Assembly (NCBI GenBank): GCA_002083525.1
Contig: LWDM01000002.1
Location: 19,439-53,473, forward strand
Direction of reading: 5' to 3'
DNA from: Proteobacteria bacterium SG_bin9
GTDB taxonomy: Bacteria; Pseudomonadota; Alphaproteobacteria; Rhizobiales; Xanthobacteraceae
Length of the DNA stretch: 34,035 bases
A program made the position numbers and the translations under genes. Each line of letters starts with the position of its first letter. Positions within the stretch are counted from its first letter, which is position 1. The notes below the pieces were generated by a model. That model was not told the origin of the DNA. It searched no databases and was given only the letters and a program-made list of their open reading frames with translations. Shown here piece by piece: positions 26,479 to 32,891 of this stretch.

Positions 26479-26642
26479 ATTCCGTCCTCGTAAGGCGGAT
26501 CGCGGCGCGGCGTGGCGATGTCGCCCTGATCGTAGAGGTCGTCATCGGTGGTCTGCGGCTTCTTCTTCGCAGGCTTGTCGGTAGGCTTTTTCGAGTCGTC
26601 CTTTTTCGGCGAATCCTTGCCCGACGTGTCTTTCTTCGCCAT
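26475..26642 (-). CDS. small Lys/Asp-rich protein of unknown function
   Basis: Protein of 55 residues read from ATG at 26642 to TAG at 26475. The first 30 residues are mostly Lys, Asp, Pro, Ser and Thr (MAKKDTSGKD, SPKKDDSKKP), and the second part is acidic and Tyr/Gly-bearing (DDDLYDQGDI, PRRDPPYEDGI). No fold is evident; it is likely disordered. A good site, GGAGAG, lies upstream on its strand, and the start is 12 bases past the ispA stop, so it is the second gene of a two-gene unit. It overlaps the FAD gene tail by four bases. Low-complexity composition means the coding claim rests on the ribosome site, the spacing and the clean frame. Confidence 0.65.
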   Translation of the reverse strand: MAKKDTSGKDSPKKDDSKKPTDKPAKKKPQTTDDDLYDQGDIATPRRDPPYEDGI

Positions 26643-26654
26643 GCCCGCTCTCCG

Positions 26655-27581
26655 TTAGTTCTTGCGCTCCGCAACGAAGCGCGCAGCGGCGCGCAGAACG
26701 TCGGCTCTGTCACCGAACATCGCAAGCGTCGCGTCGGCGCGCGCTAACAGATCGCGCAGCCGCTTTTTCGCGCCGTCGATGCCAAGCAGCGTGACGAACG
26801 TCGTCTTGCCCAGCGCCGCATCCTGTCCGGTGTTCTTGCCCAGCGCGGCGGCGTCGCCTTCGACATCGAGCAGGTCGTCGGCGATCTGGAAGGCTTCACC
26901 GAAGGCGCGGCCGTAATCGTCGAGCGCGGCGTATTCCTTCTCGGACGCGCGGCCGAGGATCGCGCCGGCCTGACAGGCGAAGCGAAGCAACGCGCCGGTT
27001 TTCATCTGCTGCAGCTTCGAAACATCCGGTGGCGCCTTGTCGCCGAAGCGGCCTTCGCCGGCGAGATCGAGAATCTGGCCGCCGACCATGCCGCCGACAC
27101 CGGCGCCGCGCGCCAGCGCGCGTGTCAGTGCAAGGCGAACGTTGGCGTCGGGATGAATCTCGTCGCGGGTGATGATGTCGAAGGCGATCGTCAGCAGCGC
27201 ATCGCCGGCGAGAATCGCGGTCGCATCGTCGTAGACCTTATGTGTGGTCGGACGGCCGCGGCGCAGGTCGCTGTTGTCCATCGCCGGCAGATCGTCATGC
27301 ACCAGCGAGTAGCAGTGGATGCATTCAAGCGCCGCGCCGGCGAGCAACGCACTCTTCGCGTCGACGTTGAAGATGGCCGCGCTTTCGACCACCAGGAACG
27401 GCCGCAACCTTTTGCCGCCGTTGAGGCTGCCGTAGCGCATCGACTCGATCAGCCGCTTCGGCCGCTCGATCTCGTTCTCGAGCGGCGCATCGGCCAGCAG
27501 CGCCGCGAGCAGCTTTTCGGTGGCTTCGGCGGTCTGGTCGAGGCGCTTGGCAAAGTCGACGGAAAGGGTAGCCGTGTTCAT
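26655..27581 (-). CDS. ispA: farnesyl diphosphate synthase (polyprenyl synthetase)
   Basis: Prenyltransferase of 308 residues that condenses IPP with DMAPP and GPP. The motifs are GGKRLRP (55-61), the first Asp-rich motif DDLPAMD (Asp96-Asp102, the two-residue-longer form of bacterial FPP synthases), RRGRPTTH, and the second motif DDLLD (235-239). Tyr91, five residues before the first motif, is the aromatic residue that limits product length, so farnesyl (C15) is expected. The start is ATG at 27581, since the longer frame to 27614 adds an atypical leader; GGAG lies about eleven bases upstream. The small lysine-rich gene follows. With ispG it provides precursors for hopanoids, quinones and bactoprenol. 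Confidence 0.92.
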   Translation of the reverse strand: MNTATLSVDFAKRLDQTAEATEKLLAALLADAPLENEIERPKRLIESMRYGSLNGGKRLRPFLVVESAAIFNVDAKSALLAGAALECIHCYSLVHDDLPAMDNSDLRRGRPTTHKVYDDATAILAGDALLTIAFDIITRDEIHPDANVRLALTRALARGAGVGGMVGGQILDLAGEGRFGDKAPPDVSKLQQMKTGALLRFACQAGAILGRASEKEYAALDDYGRAFGEAFQIADDLLDVEGDAAALGKNTGQDAALGKTTFVTLLGIDGAKKRLRDLLARADATLAMFGDRADVLRAAARFVAERKN

Positions 27582-27734
27582 CTTTAGAAAAACTCCACAA
27601 AACGGCCGGACCATCCTTCATGAAGGCTGCGACGTCAATTCCGGTGGGGCCGATCTGGCGGAGAACTCCCGGCAGGGCTAACAGTTAAGGCCTGTACCCA
27701 AGTCCCGCAGCACCCCAGAACCGGCTGATATCCC

Positions 27735-28409
27735 TTGCGCCTCATTCGCAAACTTCTGCTGGTTGTGTTGCTCGTGCTGCTGTTGCCGTATCTGCTCACC
27801 CCGCTTTATCGCGTGGTCAATCCGGTCTCGACCCTGATGCTCGGGCGCTGGCTCACCGGCGCTACCGTGGTGCGGGAATGGGCCAGTCTCGACGAGATCG
27901 CGCCGGTTCTGCCCCGGACAGTTGTGGGCGCGGAGGATGCCAAATTCTGCAGCCACCGCGGCATCGACTGGGATTCGCTGCGCGATGTGATTGAGGACGC
28001 GCAGGACGGGGAGGCGACGCGGGGCGGCTCCACCATCACCCAGCAGGTGGCGAAAAACCTGTTCCTGTGGCCGGGCCGCAGCGTCATCCGCAAGGGGCTG
28101 GAGTTCCCGCTGGCGCTGTGGATCGACCTCGTCTTGCCGAAACGGCGCATTCTGGAGATCTACCTCAATATCGCCGAATGGGGCCCGGAGGGGCAGTTCG
28201 GGATCGAGGAGGGGGCGGCGCACGCCTTCGGCAAGGCGGCTTCCGCGCTCAACGCCCGCGAGGCGGCGCTGCTAGCGTCCGTGTTGCCCAATCCGGTCGC
28301 CCGGAGCGCCCGCCAGCCGGGCCCGACGGTGCGGCGGATGGCCGGAATATACATGGCCCGGGCAAATGCGGTTGTCGGGTCGTGTTGGGGCGAAAATCGC
28401 GCCAGATAG
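27735..28409 (+). CDS. mtgA: monofunctional biosynthetic peptidoglycan transglycosylase
   Basis: GT51 enzyme of 224 residues that polymerises lipid II into glycan strands but has no transpeptidase domain. One N-terminal membrane anchor (about 4-23, rich in Leu) is followed by the GT51 domain with catalytic Glu67 (VVGAEDAKFCSHRG), GGSTITQQVAKNLFLW (97-112) and RRILEIYLNIAEWG, with Glu141. The start is taken as TTG at 27735: the frame is closed by a TGA three codons upstream and the next ATG would cut into the domain. A good ribosome site is not seen. It works with class A PBPs, one of which is encoded at 3.2-5.4 kb. rpmF follows, in the order often seen in alphaproteobacteria. Confidence 0.93.
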   Translation: MRLIRKLLLVVLLVLLLPYLLTPLYRVVNPVSTLMLGRWLTGATVVREWASLDEIAPVLPRTVVGAEDAKFCSHRGIDWDSLRDVIEDAQDGEATRGGSTITQQVAKNLFLWPGRSVIRKGLEFPLALWIDLVLPKRRILEIYLNIAEWGPEGQFGIEEGAAHAFGKAASALNAREAALLASVLPNPVARSARQPGPTVRRMAGIYMARANAVVGSCWGENRAR

Positions 28410-28559
28410 GGCGTTTTGGCCCATTTTTGGCGGATTGGACCACTAGCCTCCCGGCGAGGCTTCCTCTATAAGCGCGGCCTCAATCGAATTTCTGGCGTCG
28501 GGCGGGCGTCGTCCCTGGAGGATGGCGGGCCTGACGAGTTTGTTGCAAGGACCGATACA

Positions 28560-28745
28560 ATGGCCGTTCCGAGACGAAAAACCTCGCCGTCGCGCCGTGG
28601 CATGCGCCGCTCCGCCGATGCGCTCAAGAAGCCGACCTATGTCGAAGACAAGGACTCGGGTGAACTTCGCCGTCCGCACCATCTCGATCTGAAGACCGGC
28701 ATGTACAAGGGCCGCCAGATCCTGAAGGCGAAGAAGGAAGACTGA
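28560..28745 (+). CDS. rpmF: 50S ribosomal protein L32
   Basis: Ribosomal protein of 61 residues, with the start MAVPRRKTSPSRRGMRRSAD and the family's HHLDLKTGMYKGRQIL core. It lacks the CXXC zinc pairs, so it is the zinc-free form usual in alphaproteobacteria. AAGGA (about 28547-28551) precedes the ATG at 28560 at a good distance. The frame stays open upstream to 28416, but the added residues have no family match and lie over what looks like the promoter region. A GC-rich hairpin follows the stop. Confidence 0.97.
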   Translation: MAVPRRKTSPSRRGMRRSADALKKPTYVEDKDSGELRRPHHLDLKTGMYKGRQILKAKKED

Positions 28746-28752
28746 CGGCACG

Positions 28753-28810
28753 AGCGCCGCGCATGCGGCGCTCCATCGCCGGGCGATGACTGACGATCGT
28801 CATGCCCGGC
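28753..28810. terminator. two tandem hairpins after rpmF
   Basis: A perfect 8-bp hairpin AGCGCCGC-GCAT-GCGGCGCT (28753-28772) is followed by a second dyad, 28778-28790 with 28799-28810, that pairs GCCGGGCGATGAC with GTCATGCCCGGC around one bulged G. There is no T-run, so termination is inferred from position. The second hairpin uses the same GTCATGCCCGG core as repeat family C (17187-17268) and may be a short relative of it. Confidence 0.55.
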
Positions 28811-28855
28811 CGGACGCAGCTCTCATTCTGAAGACTTGTTGGGGAAGGCTTGCCG

Positions 28856-29437
28856 ATGTCGATGATCGGTTTCCCGCTGCTGCTGATCCCGCTGACGATC
28901 TACAACATCGTTGTCTTTCTCATGCAGGGCGTGTCGTTCGACGCGCCGCTGCTTGCCGTGAAGTTGATGTCCGGAAAGACGTGGACGGCAACGTTCAGCG
29001 ACGGGCTGCTGGCGCTTGGCATGCTGCTGCTGATTTTCGAGATGATCAGAGCAGCGAAGCCCGGCGCGAAATACTTTACCGACCACTTCCTGTCGCTCCT
29101 GGTTTTTGCCGGCGCCGCAGCCGAATTCGTGCTGTTGCCGCAGTTCGCGACCTCGACGTTCTTCCTACTGACCACACTTGCGCTGGTGGATTTCCTCGCG
29201 AGCGTTGCGATCCGCACGCGCCGTTCGGCGAATGCTCAAGCGCCCGCGAAGGCCGGACGCCGCGGAGCTGCCCCGCCGGCGCCCGCTCCGGAACCGAAGT
29301 TCGAGCCGTCAGCAGCAACGGACCTCGCGCCGCCGGTTGCAACCGTCCCTGAGCCCGCGCCCGCGCCGCCGCTCGCGGCAGACGAGGCGCAGACGCAAGA
29401 GCGCCGTGATCCCGCGGCTCCACCGCAGCCGCGCTGA
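28856..29437 (+). CDS. four-segment membrane protein with Pro/Ala-rich tail, function unknown
   Basis: Protein of 193 residues. About four membrane segments lie at 3-24, 47-65, 75-97 and 100-120 (IGFPLLLIPLTIYNIVVFLM, FSDGLLALGMLLLIFEMI, FLSLLVFAGAAAEFVLL, FFLLTTLALVDFLASVAI). From residue 122 onward the chain is cytoplasmic or periplasmic and rich in Ala, Pro, Arg and Glu (for example PAPAPEPKFEPSAATD), hence disordered. I recognise no family name. The start at 28856 has GGGGAAGG (28841-28848) seven bases upstream, better than a TTG two codons earlier. It is downstream of rpmF after a double hairpin and converges on a small gene with a gap of seven bases. Confidence 0.75.
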   Translation: MSMIGFPLLLIPLTIYNIVVFLMQGVSFDAPLLAVKLMSGKTWTATFSDGLLALGMLLLIFEMIRAAKPGAKYFTDHFLSLLVFAGAAAEFVLLPQFATSTFFLLTTLALVDFLASVAIRTRRSANAQAPAKAGRRGAAPPAPAPEPKFEPSAATDLAPPVATVPEPAPAPPLAADEAQTQERRDPAAPPQPR

Positions 29438-29444
29438 TTTCGCT

Positions 29445-29762
29445 TCAGATGATTTTCGATGTGAGAACGCCGCTGGCCGCGGCTGAGGCCAGCTGTGCGC
29501 GGTAATGCGCCTGCGCTTCTTCCGGGCTCGCGCGGCGCAGTGTCCGCGTCTGCGGCGCCTGCTGGGCCATCGCAATCAGATGGGCGACGAAAGCCGGGTT
29601 CGGCCGTGCATGGCTGGTTGCGGGCTTCGCAGCCGCGTCGGGTGGCGTGATCGGGACGAGCGCGGTCGAGGCCGCTGGCGTTTCGTTCGAGTCTTTCGGG
29701 GGGCGCGCGTCGTTGCGCTCGACGTGGCGTGCCTGGGACGGCTGAATTGGCGAAACGATCAT
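29445..29762 (-). CDS. small conserved-looking protein, function unknown
   Basis: Protein of 105 residues with no signal peptide or membrane segment. The first 55 residues are Pro/Ala/Ser/Asp-rich and likely disordered. The second half is more ordered: NPAFVAHLIAMAQQAPQTR, LRRASPEEAQAHYRAQL, a helix-turn-helix-like arrangement rich in Arg and Ala. Short proteins ending in a QAPQTR-then-RRA-xPEEA block are, from memory, seen in rhizobial relatives without assigned role. The start at 29762 is preferred to an upstream start at 29912, because the longer N-terminus has no support; GGAAA lies about six bases before it. It converges on the membrane protein gene. Confidence 0.6.
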   Translation of the reverse strand: MIVSPIQPSQARHVERNDARPPKDSNETPAASTALVPITPPDAAAKPATSHARPNPAFVAHLIAMAQQAPQTRTLRRASPEEAQAHYRAQLASAAASGVLTSKII

Positions 29763-30119
29763 ATGGTTTCCAGCCGTGCCGGTGTCCCGTAATGAGACAT
29801 GAAGCGGCTTCTTGCTGTCCACCTCGCAAGGCCCATGCCCGATCTGGCCGGCAACTCGGTCATTGGCCGACTGAAGGGCAATACACAGGCTGTGCCGCGG
29901 TTCGAGAGGCAACCTGCGGACGTAGCTAAGTCGAGGAATCCTGGTGCGTTTTCTCGTCGCCCGTGATTTCGGTGACCGGTAACCACGTCGGCATACGGCC
30001 GCTTTGGATACCGCCGCTTGTCGAAATCTTTAGGAACATTTCATAGCCTGGACAGTGCTGACCGCCATAAACTCACACAAAGAATCACCGGTGCGTCCCG
30101 AAACGAGGCGATCTTGACT
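29763..30119. other. intergenic region between a small unknown gene and the EAL gene
   Basis: No convincing gene is seen in this 357-base stretch. Reading frames continue through it on both strands (minus to 29912, plus from TTG at 30018), but composition shifts to AT-richer sequence after about 29930, and no start with a good ribosome site is present before 30114. It must hold divergent promoters. GAGGCG at 30105-30110 may be the ribosome site of the EAL gene. Confidence 0.45.
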
Positions 30120-31862
30120 GTGGAAACGCTCGCTCCCGATCACACAGCCCGGCCGCCGCAAAATTCCCGGCCTCAGACGGTTGGACAGCCCGATCCCGAA
30201 GCGATCATTGAGCGTTTGGGTCAGGCCGCGTTCGTCTGGGATATCGCCAGCGACACGATCGCGTGGAGCGATCATGTCAGCGTGGTTTTCCCGAACATTC
30301 CGGCTGAAGCTTTGGCGACGGGCGATGGCCTTGCCAAGCTGATCGAGCCGGTCAAGACCATCCGCGCGACTGCGCTTGCCAACGCATCGCAAGCAACACA
30401 CGGCGAGGTCTATCAAATTGAATATGGCGTGCGGCTCACCGCGTCTGCCCCCGTGCAGTGGGTGGAGGAGACCGGTTGCTGGACCGCCGGACCGGATGGA
30501 AAGCCGATCCGCGCCGAAGGCGTCGTGCGCATCAACAACGAACGCCACGCCCGCGACGAACAGCTGCGGCGTCTCGCGCAGAACGATCCGCTGACGGGCG
30601 AACTCAACCGCACCAATCTCATTGCGTCGCTGGCCGAAGCGATCGAGGAAGCCGGCCGCTACCGCACCTCGTTCGCCTTCATGATGATCGGCGTCGATCA
30701 TCTGGCGCGCATCAACGACTCGTTCGGGTTCGATGTCGCTGACGAGGTCATCTGCGAGATCGCGCGCCGCGTCCGTGCGCGTTTGCGCGGCGGCGACGTG
30801 CTCGGCCGTTTCTCCGGCAACAAGCTCGGTCTCATTCTGAAGAACTGCACGGTCGAGGCGATGAATATCGCGGCCGAGCGCTTCCTGCTCGCCATTCGCG
30901 AAGAAATCGTGCCGACGACGTCGGGCCCGGTCAGCATCACGGCGTCCGTCGGCGCCGTGAACGTGCCCCGCTATGCCCGCACCGTCGACGAAGTCATCAA
31001 TCGCGCTCAGGAAGCGCTGGAATCGGCCAAGAGCCGCCGCGCCGGTTCGTTCGGATCGTGGCGTCCGAACGTCGAGCGCGACGCGCAGCGCCGCGTCAAC
31101 ATTCGTGTCACCGACGAGATCGTCACCGCGCTGAACGAACGGCGGCTGGTCACGGCCTTCGAGCCGGTGGTGCATACGGACTCGCGGCAACCCGCCTTCT
31201 ACGAATGCCTGGTGCGGATGCAGCAGGATGACGGCCGTTTCCTGCTGGCGCCGGACATCGTGCCGGTCGCGGAAAAGCTGGGCTTGATCCGCCTCGTCGA
31301 CCATCGCGTGCTTGAGCTGGCGATCGCCGAGCTTGCGGCTTCGCCGAACGTGCAGTTGAGCCTCAACATCTCGCCCGATACGACCATGGACCCGGACTGG
31401 TGGTCGAGCATCGAATCGCTGATGCGCGCGCATCCCGGCGTCGCCCAGCGGCTGATCGTCGAAATCACCGAGACGGTTGCCATTCAGGACGTCGACGATG
31501 TCCGCGGTTTCGTCACGCGCTTGAAGAATTTCGGCAGCCGCATCGCCATCGACGATTTCGGCGCTGGCTACACCTCGTTCCGCAACCTGCGCAAGCTCGG
31601 CGTCGATATCGTGAAAATCGACGGCGCGTTCGTGCAGAACATCGTCCACTCGGCCGACGACCGCGCGTTCTGTCAGACGCTGATCGATCTCGCGCACCGG
31701 CTCGATATTCAGACGGTCGCCGAGTGGGTGCAGGACGAAACGGCAGCGGCCATGCTGCGCGAATGGGGATGCGACTTCATTCAGGGCCGGTTGATCGGCC
31801 TTGCATCCGCCGAGCGCCCGTGGGCGCAGGACGGTGCGCCGGCGATTGCCGCGCGCGGATAA
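30120..31862 (+). CDS. PAS / degenerate GGDEF / EAL domain protein, predicted c-di-GMP phosphodiesterase
   Basis: Cytoplasmic signalling protein of about 580 residues. Order: a PAS-like sensor (about 25-140, AAFVWDIASDTIAWSDHVS), a GGDEF domain (about 150-310) whose active site reads RFSGNKLGLIL, so SGNKL stands in place of GGDEF and cyclase activity is not expected, and an EAL domain (about 330-560). The EAL motif is ECLVR (Glu362), and every metal and catalytic residue is found: Asn416, Glu448, Asp478-Asp479 (AIDDFGAGYTS), Lys499 (VKID), Glu535 (VAEWV) and Gln555. Spacings match BlrP1. It should therefore hydrolyse c-di-GMP. The start is uncertain: GTG at 30120 is chosen for GAGGCG upstream, while TTG at 30114 or 30018 are alternatives. 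Both neighbours belong to other units. Confidence 0.88.
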   Translation: METLAPDHTARPPQNSRPQTVGQPDPEAIIERLGQAAFVWDIASDTIAWSDHVSVVFPNIPAEALATGDGLAKLIEPVKTIRATALANASQATHGEVYQIEYGVRLTASAPVQWVEETGCWTAGPDGKPIRAEGVVRINNERHARDEQLRRLAQNDPLTGELNRTNLIASLAEAIEEAGRYRTSFAFMMIGVDHLARINDSFGFDVADEVICEIARRVRARLRGGDVLGRFSGNKLGLILKNCTVEAMNIAAERFLLAIREEIVPTTSGPVSITASVGAVNVPRYARTVDEVINRAQEALESAKSRRAGSFGSWRPNVERDAQRRVNIRVTDEIVTALNERRLVTAFEPVVHTDSRQPAFYECLVRMQQDDGRFLLAPDIVPVAEKLGLIRLVDHRVLELAIAELAASPNVQLSLNISPDTTMDPDWWSSIESLMRAHPGVAQRLIVEITETVAIQDVDDVRGFVTRLKNFGSRIAIDDFGAGYTSFRNLRKLGVDIVKIDGAFVQNIVHSADDRAFCQTLIDLAHRLDIQTVAEWVQDETAAAMLREWGCDFIQGRLIGLASAERPWAQDGAPAIAARG

Positions 31863-31883
31863 TCTCACGTCACTCAAATGAAA

Positions 31884-31913
31884 AACCGGGCGTGATCGAC
31901 ATCACGCCCGGTT
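31884..31913. terminator. bidirectional terminator between the EAL gene and phaR
   Basis: Perfect 13-bp stem (31884-31896 with 31901-31913), loop CGAC. On the minus strand it is followed by a T-run (TTTTTCATTT region, 31876-31885), serving phaR; on the plus strand by CAAATCTTT, serving the EAL gene. The genes converge here. Confidence 0.92.
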
Positions 31914-31937
31914 CAAATCTTTCCGGCAATCTGTCGC

Positions 31938-32537
31938 TTATTCCTTGCCGGTTTCCTTGGACATGCGCTCGAGCTTCTCCTGCATGTCCCGCATCTGCTT
32001 GCGCAGATCGTCGATGTTGTCGGTCTCGGGCTCGGCCACGATCTTTTCCGGCTCCGACGACGCAGACGCTGGACGCGGTGCCTGCGGCACGAACGGCTTG
32101 AACATCGCGAACGTACGCTCGAACATTTCCATGTTGCGGCGGACGTGTTCTTCCAGCGGAGCGAACGGGCCGCCCGCGAAGGTGCTGGTCAACTGCTTGC
32201 GGAATTTTTCCTGCTCGCGCGTCAACGTATCGATCGACGCTTCGAGATATTTCGGCACCACCATCTGCATGCTGTCGCCGTAGAAACGGATCAGCTGGCG
32301 CAGGAAGGTGGTGGGGAGGAGGTTCTGGCCCGCCTTGTTCTCCTGCTCGAAGATGATCTGCGCGAGCACGGTACGGGTGATGTCGTCGCCGGTCTTGGCA
32401 TCGTAGACGAGGAAATCCTCGCCCTCCTTCACCATCGCCGCGAGGTCTTCCAGAGTGACGTACGTACTGGTGCCGGTGTTATAGAGCCGCCGGTTCGCGT
32501 ATTTTTTGATGGTGGTGGGCTGGTCAGATTTCGCCAT
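31938..32537 (-). CDS. phaR: polyhydroxyalkanoate synthesis repressor PhaR
   Basis: Regulator of 199 residues. The DNA-binding PHB_acc_N domain (9-68) begins TIKKYANRRLYNTGTSTYVT, followed by the PHB_acc domain (about 72-115, LLPTTFLRQLIRFYGDSM). A Pro/Ser/Glu linker and a C-terminal coiled coil (DDLRKQMRDMQEKLERMSKE) end the protein. PhaR binds both DNA and PHB; when granules form it leaves the DNA, releasing phasin and synthesis genes. The start at 32537 is the family's start (MAKSDQPTTIKKY); a longer frame to 32756 runs through the control region and is not coding. It diverges from phaA and shares 354 bases with it. Confidence 0.95.
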   Translation of the reverse strand: MAKSDQPTTIKKYANRRLYNTGTSTYVTLEDLAAMVKEGEDFLVYDAKTGDDITRTVLAQIIFEQENKAGQNLLPTTFLRQLIRFYGDSMQMVVPKYLEASIDTLTREQEKFRKQLTSTFAGGPFAPLEEHVRRNMEMFERTFAMFKPFVPQAPRPASASSEPEKIVAEPETDNIDDLRKQMRDMQEKLERMSKETGKE

Positions 32538-32891
32538 AAGGCTCTCACACGTCGCTGCCGATGAACACGGTTGTGGTGCGGAAATTGAAGCTCCCCCAAC
32601 AGCGCTTGGGGGCAATGCAATCAACGCATCGCAACAAAGTAAGCACTTTCGGCATCGCTCGGCTACCGTTTTGTGCAGGACGGTTAATGCGGGAACCCCC
32701 GGCCCAGTCTTATAAATTTGGCGGCCAGAGACTTTTGCCTGATCGCCAATTGACACACCTGCGAAGGGTTAACAGGATAGAGGCGAGTGCAGCATGCCCT
32801 GCCGGGTAGCCGCCAAATCCCGTCATCCCGGTCGTCGGTCGCAGGCCGGCCTCCGGAGGCGCAACAGCCTCAAGCCCCAAGGAGAAACTCC
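32538..32891. promoter_or_regulatory. shared phaR-phaA control region
   Basis: No gene is seen here. Items: a 7-bp hairpin CCCCCAA-CAGCGC-TTGGGGG (32593-32612); a GCA-rich block with GCAATGCAA (32612-32620) and GCATCGCAA (32626-32634), 75 bases upstream of phaR, matching the phaZ leader motif; the inverted pair TTGGCG (32718-32723) and CGCCAA (32744-32749); TTGACA (32750-32755), a perfect -35 for phaA but with only a weak -10 (CAGGAT, 32773-32778) at 17 bases; and the palindrome GCCTCCGGAGGC (32849-32860) in the phaA leader. A CGTCATCCCGG at 32821 resembles one end of repeat family C. Confidence 0.5.

Noticed and set aside
30018..30119. N-terminal extension of the EAL protein from TTG at 30018
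   Set aside because: No ribosome site, AT-richer non-coding-like sequence; kept only as an alternative start.
30030..31877. 615-residue open frame antisense to the EAL gene
   Set aside because: Same GC-driven shadow effect; the PAS/GGDEF/EAL frame is unambiguous.
32593..32612. GC-rich hairpin in the phaR-phaA gap as a terminator
   Set aside because: No T-run on either strand and no gene ends next to it.
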